From contig LADW01000068.1 in assembly GCA_000961695.1 (NCBI GenBank), positions 1 through 64,000 on the forward strand: a stretch of DNA of 64,000 bases, written 5' to 3'. The notes beneath the pieces were generated by a model. That model was not told the DNA's origin, searched no databases, and worked only from the letters and a program-made list of their open reading frames with translations. Shown here in pieces: positions 44,950 through 52,915 of this stretch. This DNA comes from Hyphomonadaceae bacterium BRH_c29 (GTDB taxonomy: Bacteria; Pseudomonadota; Alphaproteobacteria; Caulobacterales; Hyphomonadaceae). The translations under genes and the position numbers were made by a program. The stretch's first letter is position 1; every line of letters starts with the position of its first letter.

Positions 44950-45678
44950 TCAGGGAAATATCTGGCTTTTCGCGATCGCGGTCGCCACGAGGTGAGCCCG
45001 GTTTACGGTCTGCATCTTGTCGCTGGCCCGGCGCAGCGTTTTCTTGACCGTGTCTTCCTGGATGCCGAGGATCTGGGCGATTTCCCAATTGGACTTACCG
45101 GCCGCAGCGAACTGGACGCATTGGGTTTCCCGGTGGGTCAGTTCGGCAACCTTCTGGTACGGGAAAGGCCCGAGCATGTTTTCGAGATGGTAATAGACAG
45201 TCTGGCAGACGATCTCGAGTTCAGCGATTTGTGTCTGCGAGAGACTCAACTTGTTGCCGCCTCCGAGCGACACACCGCCAGACACGCTGTGCAGGGCATG
45301 CATCGGAAACATGATGCCATCCGTGATGCCGTAATCATGCACCATGTCGACAACCATCCTGCCGGCCCGGGAAGCGTGTTCACGCGCTTCAGCCCAGCTG
45401 AAGGGCCGCTTCGATCTCAGGGCACATATGGCGATCGGATCGTGCAGGATCGCCATCTGGCTACGCCGGTGCTCTTTCAGCTCTTCCGGCCAGTCCGAGA
45501 CATAGAGGATATCCTTGATGGGAACATTTGCCGGGTTTACCAGCTGACCTAAAAAGATACGTTCGAGCCCGTATTGTTCGATGAAGCGGGACAGCTCGGA
45601 AATCGTCTCATTCGCAGTCTCAGTGACCTGAACCGCGCGGATTGCTTCAAGAACTTTGGAGCCATTATAGTCACGCAT
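44950..45678 (-). CDS. luxR: LuxR-family AHL-responsive regulator (copy 1)
   Basis: A 242-residue regulator. The N-terminal autoinducer-binding domain (about 20-160) shows the Trp of DWPEELKEH, the Asp-Pro pair of ILHDPIAI (80-81), and Trp95 of FSWAEAREH, equivalent to LuxR W57, D70/P71 and W85. The C-terminal GerE-type helix-turn-helix is LTHRETQCVQFAAAGKSNWEIAQILGIQEDTVKKTLRRASDKM. It is very similar over its whole length to the LuxR at 46714-47442. The start at 45678 (MRDYNGSK) matches the start of that paralogue. Confidence 0.92.
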   Translation of the reverse strand: MRDYNGSKVLEAIRAVQVTETANETISELSRFIEQYGLERIFLGQLVNPANVPIKDILYVSDWPEELKEHRRSQMAILHDPIAICALRSKRPFSWAEAREHASRAGRMVVDMVHDYGITDGIMFPMHALHSVSGGVSLGGGNKLSLSQTQIAELEIVCQTVYYHLENMLGPFPYQKVAELTHRETQCVQFAAAGKSNWEIAQILGIQEDTVKKTLRRASDKMQTVNRAHLVATAIAKSQIFP

Positions 45679-46022
45679 GAATAGGCTCCGCTGGAATGGC
45701 CAGAGACTAGATTCTTCATGACTAGCGCGCAATAATTTGTCTTGAATCCCGAGAATTTACCGCCTTTGGTTGAGCAAAAGGGGCCAATCAGGGGTAAATT
45801 CCGCTTTGCGCGCAATTTAAGGTTTTCAGGCAACTTCGCGGAGGGTCAACGACCAGGAGTGTCTTCGCTTACGAGCATCCCAGTCGGCCTGAAGATATGG
45901 GAGGAGAGCCACTGCACTGGCAAGCCTCCGGGCAGGCATATCCCCTGGGACCAGATGACCGGCCTTCTCATGGGGCCTGTGAAAGTCCCTGCGAAATTCG
46001 CATGTTCGCGAACCGGCCGATG
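45679..46022. other. Intergenic region between luxR copy 1 and the XRE gene
   Basis: No gene is seen. It holds the luxR promoter region and a widely spaced inverted repeat with 9-bp arms, GAATTTACC (45753-45761) and GGTAAATTC (45793-45801). A short direct repeat GCGCGCAAT flanks it. These may be regulator sites; no T-rich terminator follows the XRE stop. Confidence 0.45.
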
Positions 46023-46421
46023 TCAGGGCGCAGTCGACAAGGCTTTCAGGATCCTGGCCATGTCCTTCAGTGTCCTGGCAGACTGTGCCTTCTCCACCCA
46101 GAAACGGCATTCCCGGCGCAAGTCATCGCTGGCGGAGCCTTCGACTTTTTTCTTCGGCGCAGAGCCGTCCTGGAACAGGCTCTCTACCGGCACGCACAAG
46201 ACTTCGTTCAAACTGAACAGCATGCCTGCGCTGACCCGATTGGTGCCGGTTTCATATTTCTGGAGTTGCTGGTGGGTAATCCCAAGGGAGCTTCCGAGGT
46301 CTGCCAGGGTCAGGCCTCTCTCCAGGCGGAAGTTTCGGACATTCTCTCCGACGGTCCGGTCGGCGTCATTGGGGGCGCGGGATGTGTGCTTGAATTTCCT
46401 CGCCGGTTTCGGTTTTGCCAT
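46023..46421 (-). CDS. XRE-family helix-turn-helix regulator
   Basis: A 132-residue protein. A basic N-terminal arm (MAKPKPARKFKHTSR) precedes a Cro/CI-type HTH at about 24-80 (VGENVRNFRLERGLTLADLGSSLGITHQQLQKYETGTNRVSAGMLFSLNEVL). A helical C-terminal tail (LRRECRFWVEKAQSARTLKDMARIL) may be for dimerisation. It lies between two luxR paralogues on the same strand. A palindromic site about 140 bases upstream may be its operator. Role in the quorum-sensing module is inferred from position. Confidence 0.85.
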   Translation of the reverse strand: MAKPKPARKFKHTSRAPNDADRTVGENVRNFRLERGLTLADLGSSLGITHQQLQKYETGTNRVSAGMLFSLNEVLCVPVESLFQDGSAPKKKVEGSASDDLRRECRFWVEKAQSARTLKDMARILKALSTAP

Positions 46422-46537
46422 CTTCGACGCGCCCTCCTGAATTATACGTTTCTTTGTAGGGTAGCATATCGACAGGCCGAATGGACGTCGAGTGAAATGC
46501 TCTGGGTGGTGATGGGCCCGGTCAGCGACCGTAGTGT

Positions 46538-46576
46538 TTATCCCGCATATTTCACATATCCCTCTACGTGGGATAA
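46538..46576. promoter_or_regulatory. TATCCC/GGGATA operator-like repeats upstream of the XRE gene
   Basis: Two TATCCC copies (46539-46544, 46557-46562) and one GGGATA (46570-46575). The second and third make a 19-bp palindrome with a 7-base spacer. They lie upstream of the XRE gene (start 46421). Similar TATCC/GGATA palindromes serve HipB-type XRE repressors. Confidence 0.4.
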
Positions 46577-46713
46577 TCTTTCCAAGATCAATGCGATAAG
46601 AGACTCCTCAACAAGAAGATTGAGGCAACCGGGACCGCCTTGTCGAAAGCCCGCACCCTTTGTTCATGGCGTATCCCAGTTCCGTCATCCTAGGCCTCCT
46701 GATCAACGGCCCG

Positions 46714-47442
46714 TTAAGGAAAAATCTGGCTTTTTGCGATCGCTGTGGCAACGAGATGTGCCCGGTTCACGGCATCGAGCTTGTCGCTGGCCCGGCGCAG
46801 GGTCTTCTTGACCGTGTCTTCCTTAATCCCGAGGATCTGGGCGATTTCCCAATTAGACTTGCCGGCCGCTGCGAACTGCACGCACTCAGTTTCCCGGCAC
46901 GTGAGCTCAGCGACTATCTGGTAGGGGAATGGCCCGAGCATCGCTTCGAGGTGGTAATACACAGCCTGGCAGACGATCTCGAGCTCGGCGATATGTGTCG
47001 GTGTAAGGTCAAGTTTCTTGCTCGTGCCGAGTGAGACACCGCCACTGACACTGTGGAGAGCATGCATCGGGAACATCATGCCTTCGCGAAGGCCATAATC
47101 ATGGACCATGTCCACGACCATCCTGCCGGCCCTTGAGGCATGTTCACGGGCCTCGGCCCAACTGAACGGGCGCTTGGACCGTAGGGCGCAGATGGCGACC
47201 GGGTCATGCAGGATCGCCATTTGGTTCTGCCGGTGCGCCTTGAGCTCGTGCGGCCAGTCGGAAACATAGAGGATGTCCTTCAAGGGCACGTTGGCGGGAT
47301 TGACCAACTGGCCCAGGAAGATCCGCTCAAATCCGTACCGCCCTATAAACTCGGCCAGAATGCCGATTGCCTCCTCCACGGCTCGCGTCGCCTGGACCGA
47401 GCGGATCGCGGCAAGGACTGAAGATCCATCATAATCGCGCAT
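46714..47442 (-). CDS. luxR: LuxR-family AHL-responsive regulator (copy 2)
   Basis: A 242-residue paralogue of the regulator at 44950-45678. By eye about three quarters of residues are identical, with long identical stretches in both domains (IFLGQLVNPANVP, ILHDP, ALRSKRPFSWAEAREHASRA, CVQFAAAGKSNWEIAQILGI). Differences cluster in the first 35 residues and at DYGLREGMM versus DYGITDGIM. All autoinducer-domain Trp/Asp residues and the GerE helix-turn-helix are kept, so both copies look functional. It is divergent from the LicD-type gene at 47684 across a 241-base region. Confidence 0.92.
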   Translation of the reverse strand: MRDYDGSSVLAAIRSVQATRAVEEAIGILAEFIGRYGFERIFLGQLVNPANVPLKDILYVSDWPHELKAHRQNQMAILHDPVAICALRSKRPFSWAEAREHASRAGRMVVDMVHDYGLREGMMFPMHALHSVSGGVSLGTSKKLDLTPTHIAELEIVCQAVYYHLEAMLGPFPYQIVAELTCRETECVQFAAAGKSNWEIAQILGIKEDTVKKTLRRASDKLDAVNRAHLVATAIAKSQIFP

Positions 47443-47511
47443 GCGAGGACTCCACGGGTCCGCCAGACACTCTTTTTACCGAAGGGCGCGAGACCCACTC
47501 CACGTCGCCCC

Positions 47512-47551
47512 AAGATTGAATCTTAGGTTGTTTTCTAATTCTACCTATAAT
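47512..47551 (+). promoter_or_regulatory. Putative promoter with overlapping palindrome, upstream of the LicD-type gene
   Basis: TTAGGT (47523-47528), a 17-base spacer and a perfect TATAAT (47546-47551) in an AT-rich stretch. A 13-bp palindrome AAGATTGAATCTT (47512-47524) overlaps the -35 box, a usual place for a repressor or activator. It lies about 135 bases before the LicD-type start and also upstream of the divergent luxR copy 2. Confidence 0.5.
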
Positions 47552-47683
47552 ATTTTTTGGCGCAAGCTTTCTGGCAAGGCCCGTGACGCTCCGCCTCAGA
47601 TGAGGCGGCCCCGGAGACGAGCGACCCGGGCTCCGGAAAGAGCGCTGTCGCGAGACAGGAAACAAGATTCACTGGAGCCCTCT

Positions 47684-49096
47684 ATGTCCCGTCGCCCCCA
47701 AGGACCGCCTGCCGCCAACCCACCTGCAAGCCCGCCTGGTACAGTTGAGCCAGGCACGCGTTGGGAGCATTGTATGCGCGCCGGCTTGACCTTGATGAAC
47801 AAGGGCACCCCTGCCGAAGGACTGGAGTTTCTTCGCCGGGCCGAAAGCTTGCGCCCGACGCACCTTTCCACGCTCCAGGCCGTGGCCACCGCTTTCCTGA
47901 GGACGGGCGATGCCGCCTCAGCGCTCGAACGTTTCGGCAAGGCATTGGCAGTCGAACCTGCATGTAGCGCCGCCCTGCATGGCAAGGGCCTGGCACTCCA
48001 TGCGCTCGGGGACCGGTTTGGCGCCCTGACGGCTTTTCGCGCGATGGCCGCGCAAGACCCTGACGCGTGGAAGGCGTGGCAATCGATCGCCGACATTACC
48101 GACGACGAGGGGGAACGTTTGGTCGCAATCGACCAAGCTGCGGTCATCCTCGCAAGGCTGTGCGCAGGCCCGGCAGCACCGGCCCAGCTCTTGCCGGTTT
48201 GCGCCGACAGCCTCGTCCAAGCGCACCGACATGAAGATGCACGGGAATTCATTACATTGAATGCCGCCCGGTTCAGGACGCCCGCAGATGCCTGCAACAG
48301 GCTTGCGGATGCCCATTACCAAGCTGGTGCCTTCCGCGAGGCGTTCTTCCATAAGGCCCGGGCGCTCGACCTGCTGACACCGGAAGATATCCCGCCACCG
48401 CGCCCGGCGCAGCTATTCGATACCGTCGCCGCCATGCTCGCCCTGGAGGGTATCTCAGCCATCCTCCGCGCCCGAGGGATCCGCTTCTTCCTTGTGGCAG
48501 GCACCCTGCTCGGCTTGGTGCGTGATGGCGCGCTCCTCACCAGTGACCGGGATGTGGATATCGGGGTTTTCCGGTCCAGGGCGGGAACGCCAGACATTGC
48601 CGGATTGGTCCGGACACATCCGGACTTGTTCCTTCGCCGCGATGCCCGGCCCGGCGAGCGCTACTATGCCATCCTCTATAAGGGGACCGGCATCGATATC
48701 TTTCTGCATGATACCACGGATGATGGGCACGTAACGTGCGGGGTCGGCGACCATCCAGGCGACATCCAATGGAGGTATGACCGGTTTGGCCTGGCCGATG
48801 CCCACCTTGCCGGTAAGGCCTGGCAAGTACCGGAAGATCCGAGCTCTTACCTGCGCCAGACCTATGGCCAGGGCTGGCAAGACCCAGATCCCGGCTTTGC
48901 CTCCGCGATCAGCTCTCCCGCGCTCTACCAGGTCGATCCGTATGCCCGCGCTTACTATTCTGTTGCCCGGGCGCGCAAGGCGCTCCTGACCGGTGACAGG
49001 GACAAGGCAAGGGCGCTCCTCTCACAATCTCCCATCCCTATGGGTGAGCTTTCCCTATTCTCCGCTGCGCCGCCACATGGCAACAGCCAGGCCTAA
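47684..49096 (+). CDS. TPR protein with LicD/fukutin-type transferase domain, lasso-cluster neighbour
   Basis: A 470-residue protein from the ATG at 47684 (GGAG upstream). Residues about 30-160 are tetratricopeptide repeats (AGLTLMNKGTPAEGLEFLRRAESLRPTHLSTLQ; AVATAFLRTGDAASALERFGKALAVEP; GKGLALHALGDRFGALTAFRAM). The C-terminal half has the LicD-type nucleotidyltransferase fold: GTLLGLVRDGALLTSDRDVDIGV at 273-295, with the Asp288/290/292 cluster, then GTGIDIFLHD. LicD enzymes transfer phosphocholine or similar groups. It is on the same strand as, and 135 bases before, the lasso precursor gene, so peptide tailoring is possible; a surface-glycan role cannot be excluded. Confidence 0.75.
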   Translation: MSRRPQGPPAANPPASPPGTVEPGTRWEHCMRAGLTLMNKGTPAEGLEFLRRAESLRPTHLSTLQAVATAFLRTGDAASALERFGKALAVEPACSAALHGKGLALHALGDRFGALTAFRAMAAQDPDAWKAWQSIADITDDEGERLVAIDQAAVILARLCAGPAAPAQLLPVCADSLVQAHRHEDAREFITLNAARFRTPADACNRLADAHYQAGAFREAFFHKARALDLLTPEDIPPPRPAQLFDTVAAMLALEGISAILRARGIRFFLVAGTLLGLVRDGALLTSDRDVDIGVFRSRAGTPDIAGLVRTHPDLFLRRDARPGERYYAILYKGTGIDIFLHDTTDDGHVTCGVGDHPGDIQWRYDRFGLADAHLAGKAWQVPEDPSSYLRQTYGQGWQDPDPGFASAISSPALYQVDPYARAYYSVARARKALLTGDRDKARALLSQSPIPMGELSLFSAAPPHGNSQA

Positions 49097-49190
49097 GGGA
49101 AACCCTGCCGCACACGGACACCCCACTATTACGCGCTTTACTTTTCAATTTTTGGTTGACTCTCGAAAATGATGAGCGCATCCTCCCTAG

Positions 49191-49207
49191 GTCACCAACA
49201 AGGTGAC
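49191..49207. promoter_or_regulatory. Inverted repeat in the lasso precursor leader region
   Basis: GTCACC and GGTGAC arms around AACAA, 25 bases before the precursor ATG. A TTGACT box lies upstream at 49156-49161, with no good -10 match at 17 bases. The repeat could be an operator or an mRNA hairpin. Confidence 0.35.
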
Positions 49208-49231
49208 GACAGGACCAAAAGGAGACTCTCA

Positions 49232-49363
49232 ATGAAACAGGAAAAGCTGATCCCGGAAGAATTCGAGCCCGTTGAACTCGGTTCCGTCTCGGAAGAAACG
49301 CGCGGTTCGTTCGGACTCGCCCAGGAAAACGGCGAACTGCCGTTCACCCGGCAGATCGTCTGA
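49232..49363 (+). CDS. Lasso peptide precursor
   Basis: A 43-residue precursor, start at 49232 behind AAAAGGAGA. The leader (1-24) reads MKQEKLIPEEFEPVELGSVS then EETR, with the Thr at the penultimate leader position that lasso enzymes require. The core (25-43) is GSFGLAQENGELPFTRQIV. Gly1 and Glu8 would form the 8-residue macrolactam ring, since no other Asp or Glu is at positions 7-9, leaving an 11-residue tail that threads the ring. The maturation genes B and C follow directly. The layout resembles caulosegnin-type peptides (Gly1-Glu8 ring, 19 residues), but the core matches none I know. The calculated monoisotopic mass of the cyclised core is about 2044.04 Da. Confidence 0.92.
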   Translation: MKQEKLIPEEFEPVELGSVSEETRGSFGLAQENGELPFTRQIV

Positions 49364-49422
49364 ACCCGGACCATCGGAAGGGCGCGGCAGGGTCCGCGTC
49401 CCTCCACCTCTCGAGGCAACTC

Positions 49423-50106
49423 ATGCCTGCCGACACCCGACTTCATCCAAGCCTCTCGTATTGCTGCCATTCTGGCACGCTTGTCTTCCTGGATGCTGCC
49501 CGGGACCGCTATTTTTGCCTCAAGGACGATCAAGCAGGTTTGTTCCGTGAAATTGCCCGCACACAAGCGGGCGAGAGCCTGCCGCCCAAGGTTTCCGCCT
49601 TCCGGGACGAACTCATCCTGTCTGGGATCTTCACCAAGGCACAAGGGGCGGGCAACGTCATCGCCCCGTGCGCTCACCCAGCCCCCACCGCGTCGGTGTT
49701 TGACGCAACAACCAGGCCGCGGGCCACGCTTCGCGACACAGCGCGCTTTTTGTCAGCCTGGGCTGCCTGCGCGCCCTTCCAGCGCAACCGCAAGATCCAG
49801 TCGCTCCTCGACACGGCCCGCCAGTGGAGGGCGCCCCTTCCTCCCTGCGAAAGTCCCGATGAAGCCTGCCGCCTCGCCGGGACCTTCCATGCGCTCGCGC
49901 CCTATTTCATCACCTTGCACGATGCCTGCCTGTTCCGGAGTTACCTGCTGATCCGCTACCTTGCCAGCGCGGGCGTGGCCGCCGACTGGATTTTCGGGAT
50001 CCGGCTTTCGCCCTTCGCCGCGCATTGCTGGGTTGAACAGGACGGCCACGTCCTCAACGAGCACCTCGACACGGTCCAGGAATTCCAACCCATCCTGTGT
50101 GCCTGA
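49423..50106 (+). CDS. Lasso peptide maturation protein B (leader recognition plus protease)
   Basis: A 227-residue McjB-type protein with both parts fused. Residues 1-85 are the PqqD-like leader-recognition element (LSYCCHSGTLVFLDAARDRYFCLKDDQAGLF). Residues about 100-227 are the transglutaminase-like leader peptidase, with Cys169 in LHDACLFRSYLLIRYL and His201 in FAAHCWVEQDGHVLNEHLD. The third catalytic residue, usually Asp in VLND, appears to be Glu213. It cuts the precursor before core Gly1. The gene is 59 bases after the precursor and 11 bases before C. Confidence 0.9.
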   Translation: MPADTRLHPSLSYCCHSGTLVFLDAARDRYFCLKDDQAGLFREIARTQAGESLPPKVSAFRDELILSGIFTKAQGAGNVIAPCAHPAPTASVFDATTRPRATLRDTARFLSAWAACAPFQRNRKIQSLLDTARQWRAPLPPCESPDEACRLAGTFHALAPYFITLHDACLFRSYLLIRYLASAGVAADWIFGIRLSPFAAHCWVEQDGHVLNEHLDTVQEFQPILCA

Positions 50107-50117
50107 GGACAACGGCC

Positions 50118-51926
50118 ATGCGATCCTTCTTCGCCATGCTCTGGAACTCAGATGATCCGGATGCGGCCGAAGCCGCCCGCAGGATCCGGTCGCGCCTTCT
50201 TGTCGAGCCAGGCCATGAGGCCAGCTGCCTCGACGCTCCGGGACTTTTTCTTGCGGACCTGTCAATCGACCAGGCGACGGCATCCATCGTGCCGGTTGAA
50301 TGCCCCCAATCCCATTCTGGGTCGGCTGCAATCTTCGGGACATTCTTCAAGCCAGCGCTCTCCGGCGCGGGTATGGCACGCATCACGACGCTCGACGGGC
50401 TGGACGCCGCGCGCATGCTGGACTCAGGCGGCCGGTCGCTTCTCACCGATGGCTGGGGCAGCTATGTCGGCCTCGTCGCGTCCGGCGCCAACATGTCCAT
50501 CACCTGCGATCCCACCTCCTCCCTGCCATGCTACTACACCCAGCAAGACGGGGTCACCCTTGCCTTCTCGCACCTCGAACGCTGCCCCTTTATCGACACG
50601 CGCCAGTTCACCCTAAACCTTGGCTTCCTGGCACGCTTGCTTGCCTATGACCGGCTCCAGACCGGGGAAACAGGCTTCAATGAGGTGCGCGAGCTCCTTG
50701 GCGGCGAGGGCCTCTTCCTAACCGCTGGCACCTGTGTCACCGAACAGGTCTGGGATCCCAGGACCATCGCAGAAAGGCCATTGCGGGCGCGCCCGGAAGA
50801 GGCTGCCGAAATGCTCAGGCAAACGGCACAAGGTGTGGTCGCGAGCTGGAGCCGGCTGTTCGACCCGGTCCATGTCGACCTGTCGGGCGGGTTTGATTCC
50901 TCTGCCCTGTGCGGCCTCCTTGCCCGCGTGAACGGATCGCAAGCCACGATTGCCGTTCATCAATGCCTCCAGTCGGGCGATCCGCCGGAGGCTGGCTACG
51001 CACGCGAGGCTGCGGCCCATGCCGACATGCCATACAAGGGAATCCAGCTTGACCCGGCGCGGCCTGTCCCGCCCGCTGGCAGCCATCCCCTTTCCGCGCG
51101 TCCCCATAGACAATTTATCGGCATGGACCTTTCCGGGCCGCGCGCTGCAGCCGACCTCCCGATTGCCGATGCGACCTTTACCGGCCAAGGCGGTGACCAC
51201 CTCTTCCTCGCCGACAAGAGCCCGCTTGGCTTCTGCGATTTCCTGACACTGGAAGGCATCAATGCCCGCACCGGAGAGGAACTGCTCAATGCGGCAAGGC
51301 TCTCAGGCCGTTCGGCCTGGTCCGTTCTGGCAACCTGCTTGCCACGCCTGGTGGCGCGCAGCGGGCAAAGCGACCTAGCTCGCGCGATTGCCGCGCGCCG
51401 CGCCGGGAGCCCTGACCGTTCGATGACAGACTTACCATCCTGGATGCAGGATCCTGCAGGGCTCCCGCCGGCAAAGTTCAACCAGGCCTGCAACCTCATG
51501 CACATGGTCCAAGTGCGAGAACAGTTCGACCGTCCGTGGACACATAATGTTGTCCATCCGTTTATATCCCAGCCGCTGGTCAGCCTCTGCCTGCAAATCC
51601 CAGCCTACATGCTCACCCTGGGCGGCGAGAACCGGGGCCTCGCCCGAATGGCCTTCAAGGGCCTGCTTCCCGAAAGGATCCGGCGGCGCATGACCAAAGG
51701 GACATCGACGGGTTATTTCATGGACTACCTCTTAGCCAATCACGACACGGTCATCGGCGCCCTGCGGGGGGGCGCCTTGGAAAAGGCCGGGCTCATCCAC
51801 CCGAGCGACCTTGATACCCTGGTTTCAAAGGACTTGTACAAGCTCGCCCATACGGGCCGACGGCTGTTGGTCTGGTACACGATCGAGGCGTGGTTGCGGG
51901 CCTGGAACCAGCATCTCGGGCCGTAA
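50118..51926 (+). CDS. Lasso cyclase C (asparagine-synthetase-like)
   Basis: A 602-residue McjC-type enzyme that adenylates the ring Glu side chain and joins it to Gly1. The N-terminal part resembles a class II glutamine-amidotransferase domain but lacks a catalytic Cys at position 2 (MRSFFAMLW). The synthetase half has the ATP-pyrophosphatase loop VDLSGGFDSSALCGLL near residue 255 and a C-terminal MTKGTSTGYFMDYLLA segment. I start it at 50118; an in-frame start at 50097 would overlap B. No ABC exporter (D) follows. Confidence 0.92.
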   Translation: MRSFFAMLWNSDDPDAAEAARRIRSRLLVEPGHEASCLDAPGLFLADLSIDQATASIVPVECPQSHSGSAAIFGTFFKPALSGAGMARITTLDGLDAARMLDSGGRSLLTDGWGSYVGLVASGANMSITCDPTSSLPCYYTQQDGVTLAFSHLERCPFIDTRQFTLNLGFLARLLAYDRLQTGETGFNEVRELLGGEGLFLTAGTCVTEQVWDPRTIAERPLRARPEEAAEMLRQTAQGVVASWSRLFDPVHVDLSGGFDSSALCGLLARVNGSQATIAVHQCLQSGDPPEAGYAREAAAHADMPYKGIQLDPARPVPPAGSHPLSARPHRQFIGMDLSGPRAAADLPIADATFTGQGGDHLFLADKSPLGFCDFLTLEGINARTGEELLNAARLSGRSAWSVLATCLPRLVARSGQSDLARAIAARRAGSPDRSMTDLPSWMQDPAGLPPAKFNQACNLMHMVQVREQFDRPWTHNVVHPFISQPLVSLCLQIPAYMLTLGGENRGLARMAFKGLLPERIRRRMTKGTSTGYFMDYLLANHDTVIGALRGGALEKAGLIHPSDLDTLVSKDLYKLAHTGRRLLVWYTIEAWLRAWNQHLGP

Positions 51927-52187
51927 TCCGGGAGCGGTTCGCCCGCTCCGCCGCCCCCTGTTTGCAGGAATGGTGGCATTCGCTGCGCCCAAGCATAGTC
52001 GAATATTCCAAAATGTTCTTATTCAACCCCGCAATCGACAGCCAAGATATATTCATATTTCCAATGAATACTGGTCGTTAGGATTATACGGGGCGGTATT
52101 TTTTTAAGTGAAGTGCATGAATTTTCAATAAGATATGTTGCAGAATGTGGAACATCATCCCTACATTGGCGGCGAAGGAAATCTCAG
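51927..52187. other. AT-rich gap between the cyclase and abiEi genes
   Basis: No gene is seen. It contains a 7-bp-arm inverted repeat TATTCAT/ATGAATA (52050-52070, 7-base loop) and a T7 run at 52099-52105. AbiEi antitoxins bind inverted repeats in their own promoters, so the repeat may be such a site. The base composition is clearly more AT-rich than the flanks. Confidence 0.4.
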
Positions 52188-52778
52188 ATGACCGCGCTCA
52201 ACGCCCTGAAAAAAAGACTGCGTCCGGGACAGGTGTACCGGCGCAAGGAGCTTGCCCGCTGGTCGAATGCGGTCGACCGCCATCTGCGTCTGCTGCTCGA
52301 AGAAGGCCGCCTAGAGAAAGTCGGCCCCGGTCTTTACATGGCGCCACGGAAGACCCGCTTCGGTTCCGCGCCTGCGCGGCCGGAAAAACTGGTTGAGAGC
52401 TTTCTCGGGGACGACCGCTTCCTGCTGGTCTTGCCGAACGCTTATAACAGTCTCGGGCTCGGCACGACGCAACTCTATAACGAGCCGGTGGTCTACAACC
52501 GAAAACGCCATGGACGCTTCGAACTGGATGGACGTCCTTATGATTTCCGGATGCGGGGATCTGTGCCGTCCGGTCTCAGCGAGGAATTCCTGCTTGTGGA
52601 CCTGCTGCACAATCTCGACCGGCTGCCGGAGGACAAAGCAGCCGTCCTGCCGAAGGCGCTAAAGCGCGCAGGAGGCATGGATCGGACGCGTCTTGTACGC
52701 GCGGTCCGGGATTACGGTTCAGCGCGGGCAAGACGGCTGCTTGAACCTGTCCTGGCCGAACCGCTTGCGGCTGCGTGA
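52188..52778 (+). CDS. abiEi: AbiEi-type antitoxin
   Basis: A 196-residue type IV antitoxin/transcription repressor of the AbiEi family. The N-terminal winged helix is LKKRLRPGQVYRRKELARWSNAVDRHLRLLLEEGRLEKVGPGLYMAP. The C-terminal domain includes FLLVLPNAYNSLGLGTTQLYNEPVVYNRKRHG. In the intact system it represses its operon and counters AbiEii. The start at 52188 follows GAAGGAA. Its stop overlaps the abiEii remnant (TGATG). The toxin is broken, so this antitoxin is probably an orphan. Confidence 0.83.
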   Translation: MTALNALKKRLRPGQVYRRKELARWSNAVDRHLRLLLEEGRLEKVGPGLYMAPRKTRFGSAPARPEKLVESFLGDDRFLLVLPNAYNSLGLGTTQLYNEPVVYNRKRHGRFELDGRPYDFRMRGSVPSGLSEEFLLVDLLHNLDRLPEDKAAVLPKALKRAGGMDRTRLVRAVRDYGSARARRLLEPVLAEPLAAA

Positions 52779-52915
52779 TGCTGTTGCATGAGCTGCCCGA
52801 CTTCAATGACCTCATCGCCGTCGCGGCGAGACGCGAAGGCATCGATCCAGGCCTTGTGGAAAAGGACGACTGGATCATGCACTGCCTTTTGGGGCCTGCA
52901 GCAGCAGTGTCGCAG
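52778..52915 (+). pseudogene. abiEii: AbiEii nucleotidyltransferase toxin, N-terminal remnant
   Basis: The frame starts MLLHELPDFNDLIAVAARRE and continues GIDPGLVEKDDWIMHCL, the typical AbiEii N-terminus (usually VEKDYWI). A one-base slip in the T-run near 52890 shifts the expected continuation (WGLQQQ) into the next frame, which then ends at a stop near 52970. The nucleotidyltransferase core (GGTSLSK, D-x-D) is absent, and the isopeptidase gene starts its 3' end at 53001. The toxin is frameshifted and truncated. Confidence 0.75.

Noticed and set aside
47441-47683. An 81-residue N-terminal extension of the LicD-type protein
   Set aside because: It runs through the promoter region, is Arg-rich without motifs, and the ATG at 47684 has a ribosome site.
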